This document shows positions 16,371 to 24,745 of a DNA stretch of 64,000 bases, in pieces. A program made the position numbers and the translations under genes. The notes under the pieces are model-generated. The model ran no database searches. It saw only the letters and a program-made list of their open reading frames with translations, and was not told the origin of the DNA. The DNA lies in assembly GCA_029880285.1 (NCBI GenBank), contig JAOUOS010000009.1, positions 1-64,000 on the forward strand, given 5' to 3'. The stretch comes from Spirochaetia bacterium (lineage in GTDB: Bacteria > Spirochaetota > Leptospiria > Turneriellales > JAOUOS01). Every line of letters starts with the position of its first letter. The stretch's first letter is position 1.

Positions 16371-17972
16371 ATGATGAAAAAACGACTAATAATAATAGCG
16401 CTCATGTTCAGCGCTTTTATCTATATGGGTTGTCAAATAGAAGGTCTTTCTGTAGGCGGAACCTGTAACAATAATGGTTTATGCGATAGCGGCGAAACTA
16501 CCGCTTCATGCGCCGCAGATTGTCCTGTAAATAATACTGACAATACCGACAATACCGACAATACTGACAATACAACAACGGCTGTTTGCGGCAATGGTGT
16601 AATAGAAGGGACTGAAGCATGCGACGAAGGCAGCGAAACCAGTACTTGCACGGCCCTATGTCAAGTTAAAGGCCCAAGCGGTGAAGTTTGTGGTGATGGT
16701 ATACATGAAGGCATTGAAGTCTGTGACGATAGTAATACGGTTACTGAAACCAATGCAGACTGTGCTTATAATACAACTTGTACAGATTACTGTAACAGTG
16801 ACTGTACTACAGCATTAACACTAACCGGTGGTTATTGCGGCGACGGTATAATAAATGGGCCCGAAGAATGCGATGGCGAGGCAGATTGTGCAGGTGATTG
16901 TACCATTATTGCAGGCGGCGCTGACACAACACCACCAACCATTACTAATATTAATTTCTCAGGCACTATTGCCATGGGCAATTATGTATTAGTAACTGCA
17001 GATATTACAGATGCGTCAGGCATTGGCAATATTGGCTGGTTTAATTTATACGATGATTATGGTAATTGGCTAGGTGATTGTTCACCATACTTTTTTACCG
17101 GCAACACCTATGGCTGTGATATCTATGTTTATAATACTCCGGCAATTTCATATGGGTATGTTGAAATTTATGCTGAAGATACATACATGAACGGGATCTA
17201 CGGTTATGGTTACTGGTCAGGCGGCGGCGGTGATGTTTGCGGCGACGGCGCATGCACAGGTACTGAAACAAATGCAACATGCGCGGCAGACTGCTCGGCA
17301 GACACAACACCACCTGGCATTTCTGGTATTGGTTTTTACGGCACGCCAACAGGTGCTGGAGGCGCATATATGATGGATGATTCAATTACCATGTACGCCA
17401 CAGTCACTGATGAATCAGGTGTTGGATATGTATGGTTATCACTTTATGACGATTTCTGGTATAATTTAGCAGGGTGCTATGCTTTTGATATGGGCGGCGG
17501 TTACTATGAGTGCTCAACGACAATAAGTATCTTACCAGCTACAACATCAGGATTTATTGAGGTATTCGCCCAAGATAGTTCAGCAAATTGGAATTATACT
17601 TGGGAGTACTCTGCTTCTATTGTGCTGTTAGATACAACATTTGTACCACCCGCTACCATTGGAACCCTTACCGCAAATGGAGGCTGGTATTCATATTCAC
17701 TAGCTCAAATTGAATACGTGCAGGTTAATGTAACTGCTGGAACTTCATACACAGTATACTGGGACGATAGCTGTTGTGATGGTTCTGGTGCTTATACAGC
17801 AGATATTGCAGCCAGCGCTTATAATCCCGATGGATCTTCCATTTTTACATTCGAGGATTCTGGATATATGTATGGGTATTCGTTTACAGCAAGTCAAACG
17901 GGTTATGTTTATATTAAACTTGATCCCTACTGGTCAACTGGTACTGTAGGGGTTCAGGTAACCAGTCCGTAA
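16371..17972 (+). CDS. Cysteine-rich (DUF4215-type) surface lipoprotein, paralog 2
   Basis: A 533-residue lipoprotein. The signal peptide ends FIYMGC (Cys21), and the first 27 residues are almost identical to paralog 3. Next come a CxxNGLC...DCP unit, a DNT repeat linker, three CGDG/CGNG units (about 72-180), an Ig-like module (TPPTITNINFSG), one CGDGAC unit (about 289), a second Ig-like module (TPPGISGIGFYG), and a C-terminal beta module with NGGWYSY and YWDDSCCDGSGAY. The terminal module also occurs, duplicated, in paralog 3. Exported and presumably surface-exposed; function unknown. ATGATG follows AAGGAG, so either ATG could be used. Confidence 0.83.
   Translation: MMKKRLIIIALMFSAFIYMGCQIEGLSVGGTCNNNGLCDSGETTASCAADCPVNNTDNTDNTDNTDNTTTAVCGNGVIEGTEACDEGSETSTCTALCQVKGPSGEVCGDGIHEGIEVCDDSNTVTETNADCAYNTTCTDYCNSDCTTALTLTGGYCGDGIINGPEECDGEADCAGDCTIIAGGADTTPPTITNINFSGTIAMGNYVLVTADITDASGIGNIGWFNLYDDYGNWLGDCSPYFFTGNTYGCDIYVYNTPAISYGYVEIYAEDTYMNGIYGYGYWSGGGGDVCGDGACTGTETNATCAADCSADTTPPGISGIGFYGTPTGAGGAYMMDDSITMYATVTDESGVGYVWLSLYDDFWYNLAGCYAFDMGGGYYECSTTISILPATTSGFIEVFAQDSSANWNYTWEYSASIVLLDTTFVPPATIGTLTANGGWYSYSLAQIEYVQVNVTAGTSYTVYWDDSCCDGSGAYTADIAASAYNPDGSSIFTFEDSGYMYGYSFTASQTGYVYIKLDPYWSTGTVGVQVTSP
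16530..16574 (+). repeat. 9-base tandem repeat coding for Asp-Asn-Thr
   Basis: Units AATAATACT, GACAATACC, GACAATACC, GACAATACT, GACAATACA lie in frame in paralog 2. The unit length is a multiple of three, so copy number could change linker length without a frameshift. Confidence 0.8.
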
Positions 17973-17997
17973 CATAAAAAAAGTAAATGGAACAACT

Positions 17998-18027
17998 AAA
18001 AAAGCCGGCTTATGCCGGCTTTTTTTA
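17998..18027 (+). terminator. Rho-independent terminator
   Basis: AAAGCCGGC (18001-18009), loop TTAT, GCCGGCTTT (18014-18022), then T-run. The same terminator recurs at 21785-21811 after paralog 3. Confidence 0.9.
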
Positions 18028-18194
18028 TTTTTGTATCCATAACTCTTTGTAAAAACACATCTCTTAATGATCGCGAAAGTGGGTAACAATTACTTGCATA
18101 ATATATTCTCAATTGACGCGAAAAGTCATTCCGTTGCCCGTTTTCAAATGCACAATACTTGATGCAAAATCTCTTGAAATTTTTCTACTAATAA

Positions 18195-18331
18195 ATTCCC
18201 GTACCGCATTACCCGCGAAAGCTGGTATAAGTAAAGAAATCAGGGAAAAACCCACCCGACCACAGTCATTCCCGCTCCGCACCTAAGCCTGTGCCCGCGA
18301 AAGCGGGTACGGCATAAACTCCAGCGGGAAT
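18195..18331 (-). repeat. REP-like palindromic elements
   Basis: The element at 18268-18331 is bounded by ATTCCCGCT and AGCGGGAAT with an inner CCCGC-GAAA-GCGGG hairpin (18294-18307). Read on the minus strand it begins like the element at 22309 (about 20 of 22 bases). A fragment at 18195-18210 (ATTCCCGTACCGCATT) matches the other end of that element. Bases 18028-18190 hold scattered look-alike fragments and no gene that I can support. Confidence 0.65.
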
Positions 18332-18475
18332 CTATAATTAACCCATCATACACGGCTAGCATTTTAAAAAAAATGGAAAAAATACACATGCTTTATTATA
18401 TTTTAATAGATCTGAAAAAGTTTACACCTATCAAGTAATGCAAATGTTTTCTATACCGTTACATAATAAGGCAAG

Positions 18476-18603
18476 AAAACAACAAAAAATACAAAAAAAA
18501 GAAAAAAATTACATTTTTTTGTTTACATTTTTAACCGACATTGTAATATGTCACAAAATGTGTGAAGTAATTTAAAAATTGCGAAAACACAATAAATTTA
18601 ACG
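18476..18603 (+). promoter_or_regulatory. Promoter block shared with 16093-16222
   Basis: TTTACA (18522-18527), 16-base spacer, TAATAT (18544-18549), inside a stretch nearly identical to the one upstream of paralog 2. The rest of 18332-18737 holds an AT-rich leader with a possible 35-codon ORF (18611-18718) whose ribosome site is too close to its ATG to be convincing. Confidence 0.65.
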
Positions 18604-18737
18604 GGAGGGTATGAAAATTTTCATGAAAAATAGAATATTTCATAGGTCTAAAAAGTTTCAAAATAAACAGTTTATTCTATTAATTTTATTCGTAAAATTT
18701 TTTCTGCTCATCCAATAACAAAAAAGGAGTAAAAAAT

Positions 18738-21700
18738 ATGAAAAAACGACTATTAATAATAGCGCTCATGTTCAGCGCTTTTATCTACATGGGTTGTCAA
18801 ATAGAAGGTCTTGGAGAAATAACGGCGACCGACACTGGTAAAACTGAGTGCGGTAACGGTGTTTTAGATGCTGGCGAAGCTTGTGACTCTTTCGGCCAAA
18901 ACACGACAACATGTAACGCTAATTGTACGGCGCCTGTTTGCGGCGACGGTCACGTAAATGACGCGGTTGGCGAAAAATGCGACGACGGCAACACTATTAA
19001 TGAAGAAAATTGTGATTATGGTGAAGCTGAATGTACAAGATGTGGTTCACAATGTAAAGTCGAAATAAGTCTAACCGGCAGCTATTGCGGTGATGGTGTT
19101 TGGGATGAAGCCAATGGCGAGCAATGTGATGATGGCAACACATCATCAACCGATTCATGTACAGTTGAGTGCATAACAGTAATCCCAGATACACCTGTTT
19201 GCGGCGACGGTCAGATAACTGGTACTGAAGTGTGTGACGATGGTAACAATGTAAATGAAGAAAATTGTGACTATGGCACTGCAACATGTGAAACTTGCAA
19301 TGCTGATTGTTCGGCACCATTAAGTTTAACCGGCGAATACTGCGGCGACCTTATTTGTAATGGCCCTGAAGATAGCTCTTCATGCGTAACAGAGTGTCCC
19401 GTAAACTGCGGCAATGGAACTTTAGATGAGGGCGAAATTTGTGACGACGGCAATACTACAGAAGAAACTGAGTGCGCGTATGGCACATCTACATGTACTA
19501 CTTGCAATAGCAATTGTACCGCCGAGCTAAATTTAACCGGTGACACATGCGGCGATGGAGTAACTAACGGCCCAGAAGTTTGTGACGATGGCAATACAGT
19601 AACAGAAACAAATGCAGACTGCCCTTACGGTACAACTTGTACAACTTTCTGTAACGACACTTGTAGCACACAACTAACCTTAACTGGTGCTTCATGCGGC
19701 GATGGCACATGTGATTCTGCTGACGGCGAAACAACAGCTTCTTGTGCTGGCGACTGTCCTGCTGCAGGTGTATGTGGTGACGGTACCCAAGACACAGGCG
19801 AAGCTTGTGACGATGGTAACACTACCACTGAGGTTGCCTGCTCTTATGGTACTGCAACATGTGAAACTTGCAATGCTGATTGTTCTGCACCATTAAGTTT
19901 AACCGGCGAATACTGCGGCGATAGCGTATGTACAGCTAGCGCTGGTGAAGACAATGTGACTTGTGCGGTTGATTGCCCTGTAGTTTGCGGTAATAGTGTA
20001 GTTGAATCAGGTGAAGCTTGCGACGACGGTAATACAGCATCTAACGATGGTTGTTCATCAACATGCCAGTTTGATACTGATACGATGGGCCCAGCTTTTA
20101 GTAATATTTACTATACAGGTACAGGCTCTGGAACAAGCGGCGCCTTTGTTGCAGGCGATACTATTACAATGTATGCTGATGTGACTGACTTTTCAGGAAT
20201 TAGTTTTGTTAATTTGTATGTAATGGGTGCTGATTTTTCAAGTACTGCAGGGTATTGTACTGCTGCTTTAGTAAGCGGCAATACATATTCATGTACTCTA
20301 ACTATTCCGGCGGGTTTTGTGCCAAATGGTACAGAAACGGTAGTTCCGTATGCAGAAGATACAAACTTTACATATGAAGCATACGTCTATAACACTGCAA
20401 ATTCGACAACTTACTATTCTACCGACGCTACTTATCTGGTAACAGATATAGGTTTAGTTTTTGTACCAATGGAAGCGCCTCCTGCGCAGGTCTGTGGCAA
20501 CGGTACAGTAGAAGGAACAGAAACATGTGACGACGGTAACACAACATCAAACGACGGCTGTTCAGCGGCTTGTCAGTTTGATACTGATACAACACCACCA
20601 ACCTATAGTAATATTTATTACACAGGTACAGGCTCAGGTGCCGCAGGCGCTTTTTTACAAGGTGATTCAATTACAATGTATGCCGATGTAACAGACTTTT
20701 CAGGCATTTCAAGTGTAACACTGTACATAGTTGATGCTGATATTATGAATATTGTTACTTCTTGTTCAGCCTCGCTGGTAAGCGGCAATACTTATTCATG
20801 CGCCATTACGGTCCCCGCGGGATACATACCAAACGGTACTGAACACATACTCCCATTTGCTAACGACACATTCGGATATGCTGACTACTTGTATTACAAT
20901 ACGGCGATGTCGTCAACATATTATACATTGTGGAATGCTGGTACTGTAACAACAACACCAATAGTTTTTGTTCCAATGGATGTACCGGCACAAGTTTGCG
21001 GTGATGGCGTAGTTGCCGGCTCTGAACAATGTGACGATGGCAACACAACTGCTGGCGATGGATGCAATAGTACATGCCAAATGGAGTTTGCTGCTGGCGG
21101 GGCAATAGTACCGGGTAATGTTACCGGCAGTACAGCCTATGGTACTTCTGATTACACTACCTTTTTGCACACCAACACGGGCGAGTTTTTCACTTTTACA
21201 GCAAATGGTACAAGTTCATATGCTGTTTTATGGGATGACTCATATAGCGGCAGTGGTGCATATACTGGTGATATTTTGATGATTGGTACCAACTCTGCAG
21301 GAACTCAAATAATCTATCAAGACAGTGGTTATCTCTATCCTGCGATTATTACGCCCATAGCTGGTACGGTCACTCTTGAGACAAACCCTTATTATAGCGC
21401 TGGTACGGTAGGTATTAATGTACTGCCCTATAATACAATCACGGTAAACGGCGGCTGGTATTCTTATAACTTGCCTGTAACTTCCGGCAGTATATTAATT
21501 GCTTTTTCAGTTACTTCTGGCCAAACTTGTACCGTAAACTGGGATGACTCTTATGAAGGTACAGGGACCTATAGTGGTGACATCTGGATGGCTGCTTATC
21601 AGGGCAACCCTGGTGCCACACCATATTTTAACTTGGTAGACTCAGGTTATTATACAGGACAAACATTTACGGCAACTGCTACAGGTACTGTGTATCTTGA

Positions 21701-21755
21701 AGCAAATGCTAACTGGTCCTCTGGTTCACTGGGTGTTAGTGTAAGCTGCCCATAA
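18738..21755 (+). CDS. Large cysteine-rich (DUF4215-type) surface lipoprotein, paralog 3
   Basis: A 1005-residue lipoprotein with signal FIYMGC (Cys20). About ten CDDGN-type cysteine units plus short CGDGxC...DC units fill residues 34-450. Two Ig-like modules (SNIYYTGTGSG) are separated by a CGNG unit, one more CGDG unit lies near 752, and there are two C-terminal beta modules with WDDSYSGSGAYTGDI and WDDSYEGTGTYSGDI. It shares Ig-like modules with paralog 1 and terminal modules with paralog 2, so it looks like a mosaic. Promoter, signal peptide and terminator are shared with paralog 2. Even cysteine counts per unit point to disulfides formed outside the cytoplasm. Function unknown. Confidence 0.84.
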   Translation: MKKRLLIIALMFSAFIYMGCQIEGLGEITATDTGKTECGNGVLDAGEACDSFGQNTTTCNANCTAPVCGDGHVNDAVGEKCDDGNTINEENCDYGEAECTRCGSQCKVEISLTGSYCGDGVWDEANGEQCDDGNTSSTDSCTVECITVIPDTPVCGDGQITGTEVCDDGNNVNEENCDYGTATCETCNADCSAPLSLTGEYCGDLICNGPEDSSSCVTECPVNCGNGTLDEGEICDDGNTTEETECAYGTSTCTTCNSNCTAELNLTGDTCGDGVTNGPEVCDDGNTVTETNADCPYGTTCTTFCNDTCSTQLTLTGASCGDGTCDSADGETTASCAGDCPAAGVCGDGTQDTGEACDDGNTTTEVACSYGTATCETCNADCSAPLSLTGEYCGDSVCTASAGEDNVTCAVDCPVVCGNSVVESGEACDDGNTASNDGCSSTCQFDTDTMGPAFSNIYYTGTGSGTSGAFVAGDTITMYADVTDFSGISFVNLYVMGADFSSTAGYCTAALVSGNTYSCTLTIPAGFVPNGTETVVPYAEDTNFTYEAYVYNTANSTTYYSTDATYLVTDIGLVFVPMEAPPAQVCGNGTVEGTETCDDGNTTSNDGCSAACQFDTDTTPPTYSNIYYTGTGSGAAGAFLQGDSITMYADVTDFSGISSVTLYIVDADIMNIVTSCSASLVSGNTYSCAITVPAGYIPNGTEHILPFANDTFGYADYLYYNTAMSSTYYTLWNAGTVTTTPIVFVPMDVPAQVCGDGVVAGSEQCDDGNTTAGDGCNSTCQMEFAAGGAIVPGNVTGSTAYGTSDYTTFLHTNTGEFFTFTANGTSSYAVLWDDSYSGSGAYTGDILMIGTNSAGTQIIYQDSGYLYPAIITPIAGTVTLETNPYYSAGTVGINVLPYNTITVNGGWYSYNLPVTSGSILIAFSVTSGQTCTVNWDDSYEGTGTYSGDIWMAAYQGNPGATPYFNLVDSGYYTGQTFTATATGTVYLEANANWSSGSLGVSVSCP

Positions 21756-21784
21756 CAAAAATATATAAATAAAGAAAACCTAAA

Positions 21785-21811
21785 AAAGCCGGCTTATGCC
21801 GGCTTTTTTTA
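21785..21811 (+). terminator. Rho-independent terminator, duplicate of 17998-18027
   Basis: AAAGCCGGC, loop TTAT, GCCGGCTTT and T-run, about 30 bases after the stop of paralog 3. Confidence 0.9.
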
Positions 21812-21971
21812 TTTTTACCCGAGAAAAGGAAGATTTAAAGCAAAAGTTAGAAAAAATAAATTTAGAAAATATTCAACTTCTTTTATTTTAATTTTGTTTC
21901 AAATACCGTTTTTATTATATTCTCAATTGCATTACCCTTATCGCAATGTAAAATATGCTCGATATTTTGTC

Positions 21972-22301
21972 TTACCTCTTTAGTAACTGCCAATATTCTC
22001 TGGGACTTACAATTTTGCATGATTTATATTTCTTAATATTTTGGAAAGCTTTATCACCAGTAACAATATAATTTGCTTCAATAAATTCAGCCAATTGTAG
22101 AATTTTGTTGTCATCTACATCTGAACATATATTTGGAATATTATTTATAGGTTCAACAAATATTAAATTGTTTTTAATTAAATTTATTTTGTTTTCAATA
22201 ATATTTTCTGGTATTTCAAGTTTTTGATCTAAAACGGTTTTATACTCAAGAAGTATAAAAGCTCGAGATTTTCCGGTAACACGATTTATTGCTATTTTAT
22301 T
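21972..22301 (-). pseudogene. PIN-domain toxin (VapC-like), 5'-truncated
   Basis: The minus-strand frame ends at 21972 and is closed upstream by TAG at 22304-22302. It reads ...LLEYKTVLDQKLEIPENI..., then CSDVDDNKILQLAEFIEA, NYIVTGDKAFQNIKKY and KIVSPREYWQLLKR. The DxDDNKILQLA and IVTGDK motifs are the C-terminal acidic motifs of PIN RNases. The N-terminal catalytic LDTN-type segment (about 35 residues) is missing and there is no start codon. A REP-like element begins a few bases beyond the break. A possible 36-codon ORF with TTG start (21993-21883) overlaps the end. Nothing else is seen in 21812-22505. Confidence 0.75.
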
Positions 22302-22308
22302 CTAACAG

Positions 22309-22352
22309 ATTCCCGTTGGAATTTATGCCGCACTATGATGCGGTACGGGAAT
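22309..22352 (+). repeat. REP-like palindrome at the PIN pseudogene break
   Basis: Outer arms ATTCCCGT/ACGGGAAT and inner arms CCGCA/TGCGG. Its first 22 bases match the reverse complement of 18310-18331 at about 20 positions. Confidence 0.65.
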
Positions 22353-22418
22353 GACACTGAAAATCACAGTTTATCTAAATTTATATTATTGCCAAATAAA
22401 TCTAAAATTATAAGTGAG

Positions 22419-22441
22419 ATGTCCATCCCGACCACCAGTAA
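22419..22441. repeat. Short dispersed repeat, copy 1
   Basis: On the minus strand CTGGTGGTCGGGATGGACAT, matching 30680-30699 on the plus strand except for one base. A related CCGACCACAGT lies at 18256-18266 beside the REP-like element. Confidence 0.5.
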
Positions 22442-22505
22442 CATTTGCATAAATTATAACTATTTTGCTTGTAAACTTATCTTATATTTTATATTATTAT
22501 AATAT

Positions 22506-23372
22506 ATGATAAAAAATATTATAATATTGAATTTTTTATATTTTATTTTTTTTCTTCCTCTATATTCTACTGAAAAAAATAATCAAAATAAAACGGGTGA
22601 TGTATATCTAGAAATAGAAACAAAATCTGAAGTTGTCTTAAAAGGCCGTCTTCTTGAAGAAACATCAGAATATATAATTATTGTAACAATTGATGAACTT
22701 GAATTTAAAATATTAAAAAAGAATATAACAAGAAAAACAATCATAAATGAATCGCAAGTTTCAAAAGACAGCTATCACAAAGATCCTAATTATTCGCGGC
22801 TAATGTTTACGCCTACCGCCAGACCCCTTAAGGCCGGTGATGGTTATATTTATGACTACGAAATTTTATTCCCAGGCATTTCATATGGTATTACAGATAA
22901 CATAGGCGTTATGACAGGATTTTCAATTTTGCCGGGATTAGGCCTTGACGAACAGTTATTTTATATCGCGCCAAAAATTGGCTATGAATTTTCTGATAAA
23001 TTATCTACGGCGGGTGGTATACTATACGCGACGGTGCCCGAAGAGGGTTCATTGGGCATTTTATATTCTGTTACAACTTATGGCACTTATGACGCTCACC
23101 TGACAATAGGAGTAGGATTTGGTTTCGTCAATAAAGAATTTTCTAAAGATCCTATTTTTGTTTTTGGCGGCAATTTAAGATTAACAAAAAGCATTGCTCT
23201 AGTAAGCGAAAACTGGATGCATCCACAGCTATCTATTAATCAAACGCCTTTTGCCATAGCTGTACGATTTTTTGGCCAAAATATCGCCGTAGACGCAGGA
23301 TTTATTATTATAGGAGAAGTCATAAAAATGGGTTTTCCTATGCCATGGTTATCATTTATTTATAATTTTTAA
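22506..23372 (+). CDS. Exported protein of unknown function, probable outer-membrane barrel
   Basis: A 288-residue protein with a signal peptide (residues 1-20). Residues 27-75 form a small soluble domain (DVYLEIETKSEVVLKGRLLE), followed by a basic linker. From about residue 95 it is a series of amphipathic beta-strands (ISYGITDNIGVMTGFSI, TYDAHLTIGVGFGFV) ending ...PWLSFIYNF with terminal Phe, as expected for a barrel. I do not recognise a named family. The stop overlaps the convergent pepP stop by four bases. A TATAAT lies just before the ATG. Confidence 0.65.
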   Translation: MIKNIIILNFLYFIFFLPLYSTEKNNQNKTGDVYLEIETKSEVVLKGRLLEETSEYIIIVTIDELEFKILKKNITRKTIINESQVSKDSYHKDPNYSRLMFTPTARPLKAGDGYIYDYEILFPGISYGITDNIGVMTGFSILPGLGLDEQLFYIAPKIGYEFSDKLSTAGGILYATVPEEGSLGILYSVTTYGTYDAHLTIGVGFGFVNKEFSKDPIFVFGGNLRLTKSIALVSENWMHPQLSINQTPFAIAVRFFGQNIAVDAGFIIIGEVIKMGFPMPWLSFIYNF

Positions 23373-24736
23373 ACCTCAAGATCACTAATTTCTTTTGGGG
23401 CCTCATGTGTAATTATTTCATGTTTTCCGTTTTGCATAATTACATCATCTTCAATTCTAATGCCTATGCCCCTAAATTCTTCTGGCAAAAAATCGTATTC
23501 ATGCGGCATGTAAATCCCCGGTTCTATAGTAAAAACCATGCCGTTTTCAAGGGGCCGTGGTTTATGATTAATGTACCGTGACCCTGCATCGTGAACATCA
23601 AGCCCTAAATAATGAGATGTATTGTGCATATAATATGTTTTATAATATTCTTTTTTTATAATTTCTTCTTTTGAGCTTGAAGATTTCATTTCTGTTTTTT
23701 CGTTTTTTATAAATAAAAACTTTTTAAAAAAACCAAGTTCAAAAAGTCCATCCACAATAGTATTTAAAGCCGCGTCATGTATACCATCTAAGGTATTATT
23801 TATGTAGCACTTTTCAAAAGCTTTTTTTTGCGCGGTTAATACAATTTCATAAAGAATTTTTTGAGCCTCGGTAAATTTACCGCCAGCGGGAAAAGTTCGC
23901 GAAATATCAGAAGCGTACCCTTCGTATTCACATCCGGCGTCTACAAGTACTAAATCTTGCGCGCTAACTTTTGAAGTTAAATTGGTGTAATGTAAAACTG
24001 TGGCATTATTACCGGCGGCAATTATACTAGGATACGCAAGACTTGTTAGGGCGTTTTTTGAAAATTCCCATTCAATATATGATTTTAATTCAAATTCAAA
24101 AAGTTCTTTTTTATTTACATTTTCGCGGCAGTACTTTATTAAATTCTCGTGCGCCTTTGCCGATATCTCTGCCGCTTTTTTCATTAGCTTTATTTCTTCA
24201 GGGGTTTTTATAATTCGCATTTCATGAAGTATTTCTTGCGGATGAATAATTCTGGTGGGAGCAAAATCTCCTTTTTTTAAATTATTTTTTATATTATTTA
24301 TAGTCTCTGTAATTTTAACGTCAATTTGGCCGTCTTTACCTAAAGAAAAATAGACTGTTTCTTTGTTTTTTAAAAGTTCTTTTAATTTAGCCCATATTTT
24401 TTCATAAGGATGTATATTTTTTTCAATGTCAATATTTATATTTTTAGATATATTTTCAAAAGTAACCCCCCGGCCCTCCCATCGTGTTTTTTCTGCGTTA
24501 GATTCAGAAAGAAAAATATGCGTACCTTCTTTTGAATCTATGTATATGGCAAATTCAGGAGTATTTATACCCGTAAGATATAAAATATCTGAGTTTGTTC
24601 TATAGCTGTAATGAACTCCCGAATTTCTTTCTTTTTTTCCCGAAGAAAATAATACCATGGCCGAATCTGGCGCCATTTTTTTTCTTGCCTGTTTTATTCT
24701 ATTTGAATAATATTCTGACGATAAATATGAGCTCAT
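23369..24736 (-). CDS. pepP: Xaa-Pro aminopeptidase (M24B)
   Basis: A 455-residue cytoplasmic metallopeptidase that removes N-terminal residues preceding proline. The AMP_N domain (about 1-150) includes SYRTNSDILYLTGI. The pita-bread domain shows all five metal ligands in order: two Asp in LVDAGCEYEGYASDISRTFP, His in HNTSHYLGLDVHDAG, Glu in FTIEPGIYMP and Glu in GIGIRIEDDVI. An extra Lys/Glu-rich loop of about 20 residues precedes the HNTSHYLG motif. Ten bases separate it from the upstream nuclease gene, so it is probably the last gene of an operon beginning at aroB. Confidence 0.94.
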   Translation of the reverse strand: MSSYLSSEYYSNRIKQARKKMAPDSAMVLFSSGKKERNSGVHYSYRTNSDILYLTGINTPEFAIYIDSKEGTHIFLSESNAEKTRWEGRGVTFENISKNINIDIEKNIHPYEKIWAKLKELLKNKETVYFSLGKDGQIDVKITETINNIKNNLKKGDFAPTRIIHPQEILHEMRIIKTPEEIKLMKKAAEISAKAHENLIKYCRENVNKKELFEFELKSYIEWEFSKNALTSLAYPSIIAAGNNATVLHYTNLTSKVSAQDLVLVDAGCEYEGYASDISRTFPAGGKFTEAQKILYEIVLTAQKKAFEKCYINNTLDGIHDAALNTIVDGLFELGFFKKFLFIKNEKTEMKSSSSKEEIIKKEYYKTYYMHNTSHYLGLDVHDAGSRYINHKPRPLENGMVFTIEPGIYMPHEYDFLPEEFRGIGIRIEDDVIMQNGKHEIITHEAPKEISDLEV

Positions 24737-24745
24737 AAATATATA

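Noticed and set aside
18611..18718. 35-codon ORF in the leader of lipoprotein paralog 3
   Set aside because: The purine-rich site is only one base from the ATG and the frame is not preserved in the matching leader at 16230-16320.
16433..20670. Long antisense open frames under the cysteine-rich genes
   Set aside because: They mirror the repeated coding strand, lack ribosome sites and encode low-complexity Ser/Pro/His peptides.
13270..21755. CRISPR-like periodic repeats
   Set aside because: The periodicity follows in-frame cysteine-rich protein units; there are no identical direct repeats with uniform unique spacers.
21883..21993. 36-codon ORF with TTG start overlapping the PIN remnant
   Set aside because: Coding-like sequence, but too short, no ribosome site and no recognisable antitoxin features; mentioned under the pseudogene.
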